Below, in pieces: positions 38,407 to 51,682 of a stretch of DNA of 64,000 bases. The notes below the pieces were generated by a model. It saw nothing but the letters and a program-made list of their open reading frames with translations. It was not told the DNA's origin and did no database searches. This DNA is from UBA4744 sp963718995 (GTDB lineage: Bacteria; Actinomycetota; Acidimicrobiia; Spongiisociales; UBA4744). Both the position numbers and the translations under genes were made by a program. The stretch's first letter is position 1; every line of letters starts with the position of its first letter. The stretch covers positions 39,490 to 103,489 of the forward strand of contig CAVRAP010000017.1 of NCBI GenBank assembly GCA_963718995.1, in the 5' to 3' direction.

Positions 38407-39404
38407 CCGGGCTCCAGGTTGGTTCCGGTAGTGGCCGGTAGGGAAGACACCACCCATAGCGCCGGAAGGGCGGCCGCCGCCCGAGTCCAATTGAACGGGT
38501 TGTGAAGCACGCCTGAACCAAGCATGACCACAAGCAGTCCGGAGGCGAGCCAAGCCAAGCGCATCCAGCCCCGCTTGGAGATGATGCCTATTGCGCATGT
38601 GGCCAACCCGGCCGCTAGCGGGATACTTGCGACGACTGCGGCTCCGGCGGACATGGAGCGCCATGCCTCCAGGTAGCCGGTGACCGGCACAACCACGGTG
38701 GAGGGAGGGATTGTGGTGTCGCCTCCCAGGCCGACCATCCCGATGATCCGGATACCCACAGCCACTGCACCGAAAATGACCAGGGTGAGGGGAAGGTCGC
38801 CGCGACGGGCAGGGAGTGCGGTGGCGAGGGTCGGTCGTACAGCGGCGAGCCACCCTGCCGACCATCTTCCGACCTTCTTCGATGATGCAACGATCGCGGC
38901 GACGAGCAGAAGAACCCCGAGCGGCTCGGCTGTGTCAGAGGCGAATCCCACATACAGGGCAGGGTTGGCAGCCAGCAAGTAGGCGGCCCAGCCGTGGCTC
39001 GAGGCGAGTCGACTGGACAGCAGACCCAGCGCGAAGAGTGCCAGCCCGTTGACCATCATGAGGCCAACCGGGACGAGAGATACCTTGCCCAACCCGGCGG
39101 CACGGCCCAGCCACGCGTAGCCGACCCGGGCGTACCGATAGGTCGGAACTGCCAGTTCCTGGGCCGCACCGTCAAGATCGAGGTCGGAGGCAAGAGCGAC
39201 GAACGCCTGTCCGTCCCCTCTGGTCCAAAGCAGGAAGAAGGGATGGTCGTTGTACCAATCGGGGAGATTGATGTCGTAGATGGTCTCAAACCGCTGCAGG
39301 TCGTCGCCGGTGAGTTGAGGGTTCGCGGTCTGCACCATGACGACTCGTACCGACAAGCCGACGCATAAGACCGCAAGACCGATCAGTACATGCCTGAGCC
39401 ACAC
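38382..39404 (-). CDS. Polytopic membrane protein of a four-member local family
   Basis: 340 residues, about eight helices. After the first helix and an extracytoplasmic loop it has GDGQAFVALASDLDLDG and YRYARVGYAWLG, the same pair of motifs (GxDGQ...DPF and YRYRRVLY) found in three other membrane proteins at 41849, 47982 and 49093. The family resembles proteins annotated for cell-surface glycopolymer formation. It starts with GTG and overlaps the real end of coaE. Confidence 0.6.
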   Translation of the reverse strand: MWLRHVLIGLAVLCVGLSVRVVMVQTANPQLTGDDLQRFETIYDINLPDWYNDHPFFLLWTRGDGQAFVALASDLDLDGAAQELAVPTYRYARVGYAWLGRAAGLGKVSLVPVGLMMVNGLALFALGLLSSRLASSHGWAAYLLAANPALYVGFASDTAEPLGVLLLVAAIVASSKKVGRWSAGWLAAVRPTLATALPARRGDLPLTLVIFGAVAVGIRIIGMVGLGGDTTIPPSTVVVPVTGYLEAWRSMSAGAAVVASIPLAAGLATCAIGIISKRGWMRLAWLASGLLVVMLGSGVLHNPFNWTRAAAALPALWVVSSLPATTGTNLEPGHGLSPEA

Positions 39405-39536
39405 AGCTCAGGAAACTAGCAGCCGTTCCTTCAGCTTTCGGGACAAGGCATATTCTCGCGCTTGTCGGACCGACCTCAGCTTGTGCCTTGGCAACGTCTC
39501 CGTGCCGGACGCACCTGTCGCGAGACCGCTCCTTAC

Positions 39537-39559
39537 TTGTCGCACCGCCCACGTACACT
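39537..39559 (+). promoter_or_regulatory. uvrB promoter of RecA-independent damage (PafBC) type
   Basis: TTGTCGCAC-N8-TACACT, spaced exactly as the mycobacterial motif TTGTCRGTG-N8-TANNNT. The transcript should start at or beside the uvrB GTG seven bases on. It matches the uvrA element in 18 of 23 positions. Confidence 0.6.
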
Positions 39560-39565
39560 GGCCGG

Positions 39566-41578
39566 GTGCCCCCATTTCGTGTCCACTCCGACTTCAAACC
39601 GGCCGGCGACCAGCCGAAGGCCATTGAGGCCCTTGCTAGGGGAATCGAGGATGGGGAGCGCTTCCAAACCCTGCTCGGAATCACCGGGTCCGGGAAATCC
39701 GCCACGATCGCTTGGACCATCGAGAAGATCCAGCGACCGACACTCGTGTTGGCACCCAACAAAGCGCTCGCCGCTCAGCTGGCCAACGAATTCCGGCAGT
39801 TTTTTCCCGAGAACCGGGTCGAATACTTCGTCAGCTACTACGACTACTACCAGCCTGAGGCCTACATGGCCCAGTCGGATACGTACATCGAAAAAGACGC
39901 AACCGTGAATGACGAGATCGATCGACTCCGCCACGCAGCGACAAGCGCTTTGCTGTTTCGGGAAGATGTCATCATCGTCGCCAGCGTGTCCGCCATCTAC
40001 GGATTGGGAACCCCTGATGAATATGCCGGCCGGGTGCTGCGGTTGATCAAAGGTGTCGAGTACCCGCTGGGCGAGGCGATGCGCCGGCTGGTCGATATCC
40101 AGTACGAACGCAACGAAGTGAATCTCACCCGTGGGAAGTTCCGGGTTAAGGGAGACACACTCGAGGTTTTCCCGGCCTATGAGGAGACGGTCGCCCGGGT
40201 GGAGTATTGGGGAGATGAGGTCCAAAGGATCCTCCGCATGAACCCGGTGACAGGGGAAGTCATGGAGGAGATGCAGGAGCTGTGGATCTTCCCGGCCTCG
40301 CACTACGTCGCTTCCCAAGAGCGCATGGAGCGGGCCGTCGTCGGTATCGAGGCAGAACTCGAGGAGCGGCTGGCCCAATTCGAGGAAAGCGGCAAGCTGC
40401 TCGAAGCTCAGAGGTTACGAATGCGCACCGGGTACGACCTGGAAATGATGAAGGAGATTGGCTTCTGTTCGGGCATCGAGAACTACAGTCGCCATATCGA
40501 CGGCAGGCAACCCGGCGAACCGCCATACACGCTGCTCGATTACTTCCCGGACAACTTCGTTACGGTGCTCGACGAGAGCCATGTGACCGTTCCGCAGATC
40601 CACGGCCAGTTTGCCGGTGACCTGAGCCGCAAGGAATCGCTCGTCGAGCACGGTTTCCGCCTCCCGTCCGCGATCGACAACCGTCCCCTCCGGTTCGACG
40701 AGTGGATGGAGAAGACCGGCCAGGTGATCTTCATGTCGGCTACGCCCAGCCCCTTCGAGTTGGAACGGTCATCCAGGGTCGTGGAACAGATCGCTCGCCC
40801 CACCGGATTGGTGGATCCCGAGGTGATCGTCAAGCCGACCAAAGGGCAGATCGACGACCTCCTGCACGAGATTCGTGAAAGGGCCGTCCTGGACCAGCGG
40901 GTGCTGGTCACGACCCTCACCAAGAAAATGTCCGAGGACCTCACGGAGTATCTGCTAGAGATGGGCGTACGAGCGCGATACCTCCATTCGGAGATCGACA
41001 CGCTCGAGCGGGTCCAGATTCTCCGCGACTTGCGGCTCGGCGAATTCGACGTGCTGGTCGGAATCAACCTTCTTCGGGAGGGTCTCGACCTACCGGAGGT
41101 GTCGCTGGTCGCCATCCTCGATGCCGACAAGGAAGGCTTCCTTCGATCGGCTACCAGCCTCATTCAGATTATTGGTCGAGCGTCCCGCAATGTGGATGGC
41201 CACGTTCTCATGTACGCCGACAATGTGACCGATTCCATGCAGAAGGCGATCAACGAGACCAATCGGCGGCGCGGCCTTCAGCTTCGCTACAACGAGAAGC
41301 ACGGCATCGACCCGCAGACGATTCGCAAGAAGGTTTCCGACATCCTCGAATTGCTGCAAAGTCAGAACGCCCCCGCCCCGGAGCGACGTCGCCGGGAAGT
41401 CGAGCAACGGGCAATCCTCGACCTGGGTACCGAAGATCTGGGCCGGCTGATTCAGAGCCTCGAGGAGGAGATGCACGAGGCGGCCAAGGAGCTCCGCTTC
41501 GAGTACGCTGCCCGACTGCGCGATGAGATCAACGAGTTGCGGCGAGAGATGCGGGATATGGCGGAAGCGGGACGGTAG
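39566..41578 (+). CDS. uvrB: Excinuclease ABC subunit B
   Basis: Nucleotide-excision-repair helicase that verifies damage. 670 residues. Walker A LLGITGSGKSATIAW, the beta-hairpin YYDYYQPEAYMAQSDTYIEK, helicase motif VLDESHVTVPQIHG, MSATPSPFEL, QIIGRASRNVDG and the UvrC-binding UVR motif (LIQSLEEEMHEAAKELRFEYAARLRDEI). GTG at 39566 leaderless; the frame extending upstream is not supported. Intact, unlike uvrA and uvrC. Confidence 0.97.
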   Translation: MPPFRVHSDFKPAGDQPKAIEALARGIEDGERFQTLLGITGSGKSATIAWTIEKIQRPTLVLAPNKALAAQLANEFRQFFPENRVEYFVSYYDYYQPEAYMAQSDTYIEKDATVNDEIDRLRHAATSALLFREDVIIVASVSAIYGLGTPDEYAGRVLRLIKGVEYPLGEAMRRLVDIQYERNEVNLTRGKFRVKGDTLEVFPAYEETVARVEYWGDEVQRILRMNPVTGEVMEEMQELWIFPASHYVASQERMERAVVGIEAELEERLAQFEESGKLLEAQRLRMRTGYDLEMMKEIGFCSGIENYSRHIDGRQPGEPPYTLLDYFPDNFVTVLDESHVTVPQIHGQFAGDLSRKESLVEHGFRLPSAIDNRPLRFDEWMEKTGQVIFMSATPSPFELERSSRVVEQIARPTGLVDPEVIVKPTKGQIDDLLHEIRERAVLDQRVLVTTLTKKMSEDLTEYLLEMGVRARYLHSEIDTLERVQILRDLRLGEFDVLVGINLLREGLDLPEVSLVAILDADKEGFLRSATSLIQIIGRASRNVDGHVLMYADNVTDSMQKAINETNRRRGLQLRYNEKHGIDPQTIRKKVSDILELLQSQNAPAPERRRREVEQRAILDLGTEDLGRLIQSLEEEMHEAAKELRFEYAARLRDEINELRREMRDMAEAGR

Positions 41579-41836
41579 CCGCACGAGGCAATCACGGAAC
41601 CACGTTCGGTGCTATCCGCTCAGAAGGTCCGAGGAGCGCTAGGTCGAAGCGCTCGGCCCTGATGGCTCAATGCCTTGCCTTGAGAACCCGATGACTGTCA
41701 AGTGAACCCGAAGAATCCACATTCGAAAGGACCGTCTGGTCGTCTCGCTGAGCTTGATCAGGCACCGTTGACATCTTCATCCTGTGATAGCGTCGCCAGG
41801 TTGATTGTTGCCGCGGTGTCGTCCGGCGACACCCGG

Positions 41837-41842
41837 TAGCGT
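41837..41842 (+). promoter_or_regulatory. -10 hexamer TAGCGT for the 41849 gene
   Basis: TAGCGT six bases before ATG 41849, no ribosome site. A TTGACA at 41768-41773 is too far away to pair with it. The rest of the 270-base gap after uvrB shows nothing I recognise. Confidence 0.35.
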
Positions 41843-41848
41843 GGCCGC

Positions 41849-43117
41849 ATGTTGAAGGCCATTCGAACTTCGCATCGTCGCGAGATTTCCGTGGCCGTGC
41901 TCGGGTTCCTCGTCGGAGTTGCGATATTCGCGTCCGTGTTGTCATCGGTCGAGTGGGACGCCTCGGCGCTCCTCCGGGTTGGAGAGGACAACGATCAAAT
42001 CATTTCGTTTGTCGAGGAGCAGTTGGATCACGTCCGAGTTGTTGCCAACCTGGGACATGACGGGAAGTACTACTTCGTTCATGCACATGACCCGTTCTTG
42101 CTGGATCCCGACATGTATGCAGGGATCATCGACCGACCCGTCTATCGGACGCAGCGGGTTCTCTACCCGCTCCTGGCTTCAGTGGGTGGGCTTCTCCAGG
42201 GCTGGGCAGTGGCCTGGGGACTGATCGTCGTAAATCTCCTGGCGATGGCGCTGGGAACCTGGGCCACGGCGAAACTGGCGGTGTCATTGGGCACAAGCGC
42301 ATGGTGGGGTCTGGCGTTCGCGCTCAATCCTGGCGTGATCTTCGAGCTCATCATCGATGGAGCCGGGACGCTGGCCTGGGCTCTAGCGGTGCTTGGAGTG
42401 TGGCTCCTGGTCGAAGGCAAGTATCGGGGAGCAGTCGTCGCTGTAGTGGCCGCAGTACTGGCTCGGGAAGCGATGATCCTGGTTGCAGTCGGCCTTGCCA
42501 TCGGTTTGTGGAGAGACGACCGAATCAAAGCGGTCGGTATGGCCCTGTGGCCCTCTTTGGGAGCTCTGTTGTGGGCGCTTTGGGTTCGCTGGCGTCTGGC
42601 CGTGCCGGTGCTCACCTCCGAATCCGAGGAGATCGGTGTCCCCTTTTCCGGTTTGATTGGCGCTGCCACCCGATGGCTTGAAGAGCCAGGCCGGAATCTC
42701 GTCTTGGGCTTTGTCGTGATCGCCCTGTTGCTGGTTGCAACGATGCAGGTGATCCGCCGCCCATCCCTGGTGGCCTATTCGACCATCGGTTTTGTGGCGT
42801 TGGCCCCTCTGTTGACTCGGCAGGTCTGGCTCAATTACTTCGACATCACTCGGGCGGTTGCCCCCGTATTCACAACATTTGTGCTTGTGCTGTTTGCTCG
42901 AGACCCGAAGTGGTCGAGTTCGTCAGGACCCGACGATCCAATGAGCCTGCGGCTGATAATGGAAACCCACGAGGTTGGTCGAGCGACCCCGGAGGCTCTT
43001 GTCCTGGGCCTTCACAGTGTTCGAGCTCTGCCGCGCGCTCGCAAACAGGACTCGAAGGAGGTCTTAGCTTCGGTTTCTGAGACCCACCAGGTCCCATTTT
43101 GCGATCGGGAGCTTTGA
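41849..43117 (+). CDS. Polytopic membrane protein of the local GHDGQ/YRYRR family
   Basis: 422 residues, about nine helices. GHDGKYYFVHAHDPF and VYRTQRVLYPLLA are the family motifs in the first extracytoplasmic loop; they match best the sequences annotated as cell-surface glycopolymer formation proteins. The last 60 residues are hydrophilic and unlike the family. It overlaps the next gene by a few bases. Confidence 0.65.
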   Translation: MLKAIRTSHRREISVAVLGFLVGVAIFASVLSSVEWDASALLRVGEDNDQIISFVEEQLDHVRVVANLGHDGKYYFVHAHDPFLLDPDMYAGIIDRPVYRTQRVLYPLLASVGGLLQGWAVAWGLIVVNLLAMALGTWATAKLAVSLGTSAWWGLAFALNPGVIFELIIDGAGTLAWALAVLGVWLLVEGKYRGAVVAVVAAVLAREAMILVAVGLAIGLWRDDRIKAVGMALWPSLGALLWALWVRWRLAVPVLTSESEEIGVPFSGLIGAATRWLEEPGRNLVLGFVVIALLLVATMQVIRRPSLVAYSTIGFVALAPLLTRQVWLNYFDITRAVAPVFTTFVLVLFARDPKWSSSSGPDDPMSLRLIMETHEVGRATPEALVLGLHSVRALPRARKQDSKEVLASVSETHQVPFCDREL

Positions 43118-43119
43118 CT

Positions 43120-45130
43120 GTGTCCGCCGCGGCTACCAAACGCAACATCCCGCTTTTTTCCGGCTTGTTGATCGTCTTGTCCGCTCTGTGGTTGATCGGC
43201 GGAGTCGTGTTTGCCGTCGGTCCCGAACCGCTTGTCTGGGTACAGCGTCGGGCCACAGTTGGGGCCGCGGACCGACCTAGCGACCGCCGCGGCCCTTTCT
43301 TGCACTGGCCGTTGCTCTAGGTTCGCACGTCTTCCCTCATGTTCTTCGCGGCATACCGGTCTACCTGCGCCTGTCGACCGCATTTCTCGCCGGGATGGCC
43401 GGTATTTCGGTCCTGGGCTTGTTCTGGGTCTAGCCGGAGCTTCCGCCCGAACGTCGGCGGTGGTGCTGTTGTTGGCCATGTCGGGCCTGGCGATGACGGC
43501 CGCTAAGGAGTTTGGTGACGTCATTGCCGACGTTCGCTCGGACCTTGTGGCTCGCCTATCGGCAGGCGGCGGGAAGTGGGTCTTTGGTATTCATGTCTCC
43601 TTCCTGTTGGCTCTTTTGGTCATTGCATCGGCTCCGGTGCTGGACTGGGATTCTCTTGCGTTCCACCTGTCGGTACCAGGCGAGGTGGTGGGGACCGGCG
43701 TACTTGGGGTGCCACCGGACAACCTGCACGTGTCGCTCATCGGGTCGGAGCACTTTCTCTATGTGCTGTTGTTCCAGGCTGGTGCGCTCTATGGGCCGAT
43801 CTTCTTGAATGTGCTGGTTCTTGGTGCAGTGGCGATGCTGATCTGGGACGTGGCGGAGATGCTCTTCGGCAGGGTTGCGGGAGCCCTGGCCTCCACCCTG
43901 TCATGGTCGATCACAGGCCTTCTCTTGACCGGAACCTCCGCCAGAGTTGAGCCGGTGATGGTTTTGGGTGTGGTGGTTGCGCACGGCCTTGTCCTCGGCA
44001 GTCGGCACTTCAATCGATCAGCGCTTCTCGTGGTTGCGGGTTTGACTGCTGGAATCGCGTCGAGTGTGAAACTCCAGGCGATTCCTTTCCTGCTCGGCGT
44101 TCTTGCAGTTGCTGCCTGGTATGCCTTGGCCTCTACCTCTCGGCGGGATTGGGTTCGCTCGCTGTTTCTTGGTGTCGCCGCAGGCGTGGTTGTGTATGTG
44201 CCTTGGATTGTGAAGAATGGGGTCCTTCTGAAGGAGCCCTTCTATCCAGTACTGGGTCGACCGCGACCCGATCCCTGGATGGTTGAGAAGCTAGGCGCAT
44301 CGTCGGATCGAATGAGCGTGTTTTCGGTGCTGTTGAATGCTCGACGTCCGTTTAACCTTTGGACCTGGGTGACCGCTCCCGGCGCATTGACGGTTGAGGC
44401 TTCGGGGCGCTATCAAGGTTTTGCTCCACCACTTGCCCTGACCTCATTGCTGGGGATCTTCACCGGCAGTCGCCAGAGCATCGTTGCGTTGATCGGTCCT
44501 TCCGTGATGCACGTTGGGCTGGTCTATTTGGTAAGCCCATCTACGAATCTGCGCTATCTGCTGCCTGCTTTTCCCGGTCTGATCATCGCAGCGGCGGTTG
44601 GCACCCTGTTCTTGGCCAGGAAGGTCGTCGTGGGACGCAAGATACTCGTCAGCTCTGTTGCGGCAGTCAGCCTCCTCATGTCGGCCTGGTGGATTGCCGA
44701 CCAGCTGATACAAGGCGGCGACCTCCTCTTGCGCGTTGGAATCGAGTCGAGGGACGCTTGGCTCGACCGAACAGAGAACGTCGAACTCGCTCGCCTCACC
44801 GATGCCGCATCGTTCGTGGATTCGGAAGTGGGCAACGGTCGTACCCTCCTGCTATTTGAAGCTCGCGAGGCCGCCTTCCGGTCCGACGTGTACCAGGACG
44901 TGCGATCCAAAAATTGGCCAACGCTCGTCGACCTTCTTGGAGATTCATGTTTAGCGACGTCGGTCGCAACTCATGTGCTCGTTCACGACGAAACATTGGA
45001 CTACCTGGTTTCGAGGGGACTGGACGAAGCGATAGTCCGGTGGGATGAGTTCTCACTCTTCGCGGATCGATGCCTCGACGTAATTGGCGAACGCGCCGGA
45101 TACACGTTATACCGAGTACTACCCGGTTGA
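43120..45130 (+). pseudogene. GT-C-like glycosyltransferase with several frame breaks near its 5' end
   Basis: A membrane glycosyltransferase-like protein. The first 45 residues (KRNIPLFSGLLIVLSALWLIG) run in one frame, LGPRTDLATAAAL in a second, FLALAVALGSHV to LGLFWV (43296-43430) in a third, and the rest returns to the second frame, with WDSLAFHLSVPGEVVG of the first extracytoplasmic loop and many helices. At least three single-base shifts lie in about 200 bases. With them repaired the product would be about 670 residues. Whether this is decay or sequencing error is not settled. Confidence 0.6.
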
Positions 45131-45150
45131 TTGTCGCTCTCCTTAACTCG

Positions 45151-45173
45151 TTGTCACACCCTCCAACTACACT
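45151..45173 (+). promoter_or_regulatory. uvrA promoter of RecA-independent damage (PafBC) type
   Basis: TTGTCACAC-N8-TACACT, the same layout as the uvrB element and the mycobacterial consensus. The expected start of transcription is about 45180, 18 bases before the ATG, with a GAGG in between. Confidence 0.6.
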
Positions 45174-45197
45174 CGGGCGTCCGAGGTCTGACCATTC

Positions 45198-48018
<2,821 letters not shown>

Positions 48019-49092
48019 GTTCCAGTCGCGGGCCGGGATTGAACCCACCAGGCGGCTCCCAACCAGGCCAGCAACCAGAGGGGGGCGAAAGCCCGGACAG
48101 CATTGTTCCCGTCTCGCCACACCACCGCAGACGAGACGAGCGCCACCAGTATCCAGGGGATCGTCAACCAGCCGATGAGACCGATGGCGGGTCACAAGCA
48201 CGGCAACGATTGCTGCTAGCAGCGCCGACCAATGCCACCAATGCCTGCACCAGATCGACCGGTCGTATCCCATTCGGACAGCGACTCAACCAGTCCGATC
48301 AGTGGCCAGGAGAAGTTGTCCTTGGCAGAGAGACCGTTGCCCACCTGCCAGGACAACCAGCCGATCCACAATGCCAGCGGGACGGCCGAAGCTAGGACAG
48401 TCGTCACCGCCAGCAGCGCGTCTCCCGTCGAAGAACATCCATCCGGCCAGTCCGAAGGAGAAGAGCAGGTAGACGTCCTTGGTGAGAGCGGCTGCGGCGA
48501 GGGCGACCACCATCCAGACTGTCCTTCGGCGCAGCGCGAGGCTCACGGCCAGCGTCGCCAGTGCTATCGCCAGCGCATCTGCGGTGGCCAGTTGTACGGA
48601 TAGCCACAACCCGAGATTGCCGAGAACTCCCACCACCGCCCACGACCTGGCACCGAGCAGCGTCGCAACATCGGCGGTGGCGGCAGTAGCGATCCCGAAG
48701 CCAACCATTGCCCAGAGGACGAGGCCGACGAGTGCAGCCTTCGGGGGTAGTAAACCGAAACCGCCCGCCAGCCACCCGTAGAGCACCCGGCGGTACCGGT
48801 AGGCACCGTCGTCGGCCAGTTCCGGGAGGCCGTCCAGTCCGAAGGGATCTCGGGCTATCAGGTAGGAGTACTGCCCGTCGTGCCCGAGTCCTCTCGGTCA
48901 GACGGGTGCCCAAGCTCTTCTTCGATGAAAGGGCGGGCGTCGGATTCGTGCCAACTCGTAGCACAAACGTCAGGTTGCCGTCGACGGTGCGCAACTGACT
49001 CCATAACGCGAAACCAGCCACCAGGACACCAGCCAGGAACCATCCGGTCAGCCGCCGCCAACGCGGCCCTGGAACGGTGGTACCCGCGACGG

Positions 49093-50192
49093 TCATGATG
49101 TCCTCACCGACGATCTTGATTCGGCCAAGATGGCTAGACCAAGTGCTGAAAACGCGATAAGCGGAGCGAAGACACGCAGGGAGTTGTTCCCAAACTTCCA
49201 AACCCACTCCGAGGAGATGAGTGCCAAAATTACCCAAGGCAACGTCATCCAATTCAGAAACGATGAACGCACGAAGTACAGGACAACTATCGCCAGCAGC
49301 AAGCCAAAGGCCGTGATGAGCGCAAAGGTCAGGTTCGCAGCTCCATTCTGCGCCCAACCCGGTGCGGCTTCAAAGATTCCGACCAAAGGGACGGAGAGGT
49401 TGCTGCGCGGCGTGAACCCCTGGCCCATGGTGCCTGTCAACCAGATCGACCAGATCACCAGCGGGGTTGCCGCTCCGGCAACGAGGATGACCGCCTCCCG
49501 GCGATGAGCCCGGAACCATTCAAACCCGGCCAGGCCGGCCGCCACCATCAGGTACTGGTCTTTGGCAAGAGCAGCGAGAGCAAGAGCCAGAACCGCCCAC
49601 ACGCTGGCGCTCCGCGTCGCCACAACGCCACCCCGCTCAGCGCCAACCCGAAGGCGAGAGCGTCCGATGTCAGGATCTGGACGGACAGCCACAAACCGGG
49701 GTTGGCGAGAACTCCGACTACGACCCACGGGCGGCTCCCCAGGCCGGCACCGAGGTCGGCTAGCGCCGCGGTAGCCAGACCCATTCCTACCGCGGACCAC
49801 ACGATCAGGCCGATCAGAGCAGCGTTTCCATTCAACAGCCCGAAACCACCGCCCAGCGCCGAGAGCAAGATGCGCCGGTAGCGGTAGGCGCCGTCGTCGA
49901 AAAGATCGGAGCCGTTTGTCTCCGCGAGAGCGGATCCACGGCGATCAGGAACGAGAACTGCCCGTCGTGTCCGGCTTCTTTGATCGTCGTCACCGGGCCG
50001 AGTTCCGCCTCAATGAGCGGCCGGAGCGTCGAGGTCTCACCTGCAGACACCAGGCCGGTCCAGATCGCCGCCCAGGGCGCGCACCTGCAGCCACTGGAGA
50101 AGAACCGCGACCAACACCCCGACCAGGAACCAGGCAACCAGATGCCCAGAGTCGAGTCGGCGGGTCGTGGCCGGGAATTGCATGGTGGGCAT
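49093..50192 (-). pseudogene. Broken membrane protein B of the GHDGQ/YRYRR family
   Basis: Tandem paralogue of copy A: MPTMQFPATTRRLDSGHLVA, then in a new frame LRPLIEAELGPVTTIKEAGHDGQFSFLIAVDP, then GSDLFDDGAYRYRRILLSALGG and helices, then AVLALALAALAKDQYLMVAAG to the end. Three frame changes. The C-terminal GNNSLRVFAPLIAFSALG matches copy A. Probably the first gene of an A-B operon. Confidence 0.65.
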
Positions 50193-50271
50193 TGTGTCAT
50201 TGTCGGCATCCCCGACCAACGATTGAGCAACGACTGGCACGATCCGCTCGCGCCTGGGAACCTCTCATCGC

Positions 50272-50971
50272 ATGAGATACCGAATGGGATGACCTGGCCG
50301 GATGGTGGAGGCAGGAGCTTGAAAATGATCCGGCCTACGAGACGGATGTTCTGCCGATGGTTCTCGACCTGCTCGATCCCGCTACCGGACGCACCTACCT
50401 GGACGCGGGGTGTGGCGACGGCCGGGTCATGCGATCCGTCGGCGCTGTGGGCGCCCGAGTGATCGGATGCGACGTCAATCTGGAGCTCTTGCAGTTGGCC
50501 CGAGCTGAGGGCCCGGTAGTCGGCTGCCGTCTGCCGGGTCTCGACTGGATTCGCCCGGCCAGCGTCGACGGGGCCTATGCCAGTCTGGTCGTCGAGCACC
50601 TCGTCGACCTCGAGCCCTTTTTTGGCTGGCTGTGGCACGAGCCGTACGACCTCAAGGTCCGCTGGCGCTGGTCGTCAACCACCCCCTCTTCACAGCCCCT
50701 GAGTCCGGACCGGTCGTTGATCCAACGGACGGTGAGGTTTTCTGGCGGTGGGGCACCTACTTCGATGACGGGTTCACCGAAGAACCCGCCGGGGAGAGCC
50801 GGGTCACCTTCTATCACCGGCCACTCGCGTCGCTGCTCAACGCAGCGGCCGGAGCGGGTTGGGCGTTGGAGCGCGCCGTCGAACGATCCGCCACCACCAC
50901 CCACGACCCCCTTCTGGCCCAGCAGGGACACATCCCGCGTTTGCTTGGGCCTTCGCTGGGTGAAGCTCTAG
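50272..50971 (+). pseudogene. Class I SAM-dependent methyltransferase, frameshifted
   Basis: SAM motif I TYLDAGCGDGRVM and GCDVNLELLQLARAEG, then DGAYASLVVEHL. The WWRQELENDPAYETDV N terminus is typical but the only start in reach (ATG 50272) is in another frame. A second shift near 50630 brings in ARAVRPQGPLALVVNHPLF and GTYFDDGFTEEP; a third near 50950 restores PRLLGLRWVKL to a stop at 50971. About 230 residues if repaired. Substrate unknown. Confidence 0.65.
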
Positions 50972-51588
50972 GGCGTAACCGGCTCGCCGTTGAGCTTGCG
51001 GTACACGTAGGCCATCGCCAGGAGCGATACCGGCATCGTGATCAACAGGCCAACCCCGAGAGCAATAGCCCCGGCCAGATTGAAGAAGAACAAGACGACA
51101 CCGAACCCGAACAGGTCCCACTTCTGGGCCTTCGTGATGGCGGCGCTCTGTTCGATGCTCTCCATGATCCCGTGCTCTTTGTCGACAATGTTGTAGGCGT
51201 AGAACCCGAAGGTGATCGCCAGATAGATCCCCGGGACGATTAGGAACACGAACCCGATCGCAACCATCACTCCGACGATGAAGGAGGCGATGATGTACGG
51301 CAGCGCTAGATCCACGCGCTGGAACAGGTCGGCCGTTTCGACCGGCTTGCCGTCCACGATCTTCAGCGCGATGCGAATCAACCCGATCGAGATGAGCACC
51401 GACACGAACCATCCGATCAAGCTCATGAGACCGGCGAGCGCGCCGCGCCCCAGCAGCCAGAAGATGAGGTTGACGGCCAGAATCGCCAGGGCCGCCGTAA
51501 CGAGCGGCCCGACGTTCTCCTGCAGTTTCTTCCACCCGTAGCTGAGGGCCTCCCCGCTCGAAAAGCGGTTGATTTCGGGAACGGTCAT
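50968..51588 (-). CDS. Multi-helix membrane protein (YciC/DUF975-like)
   Basis: 206 residues from the ATG at 51588, which follows GGAGGAG by two bases. Five or six helices in a protein with a short N-terminal EINRFSSGEALSYGWKKLQENVGPLV segment, typical of the DUF975/glycerophosphodiester-membrane-domain group; function unknown. The open frame to 51696 is not used. Convergent with the methyltransferase, overlapping by four bases. Confidence 0.75.
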   Translation of the reverse strand: MTVPEINRFSSGEALSYGWKKLQENVGPLVTAALAILAVNLIFWLLGRGALAGLMSLIGWFVSVLISIGLIRIALKIVDGKPVETADLFQRVDLALPYIIASFIVGVMVAIGFVFLIVPGIYLAITFGFYAYNIVDKEHGIMESIEQSAAITKAQKWDLFGFGVVLFFFNLAGAIALGVGLLITMPVSLLAMAYVYRKLNGEPVTP

Positions 51589-51668
51589 TTCTCCTCCACA
51601 GTGCGTTTGTTGTCCGACACTACCCGGTGGATGGACCGATTGTTTGATGAGCAGGCTGGCTCTCTCGG

Positions 51669-51674
51669 TACACT
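51669..51674 (+). promoter_or_regulatory. -10 hexamer TACACT for leaderless uvrC
   Basis: TACACT eight bases before ATG 51683. No TTGTC element lies 17 bases upstream, so uvrC does not share the uvrA/uvrB type of promoter. Confidence 0.4.
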
Positions 51675-51682
51675 TCGCCGGC

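Noticed and set aside
41768..41793. TTGACA with TAGCGT as promoter before the 41849 gene
   Set aside because: The spacing is 14 bases, too short; the closer TAGCGT at 41837 fits better.
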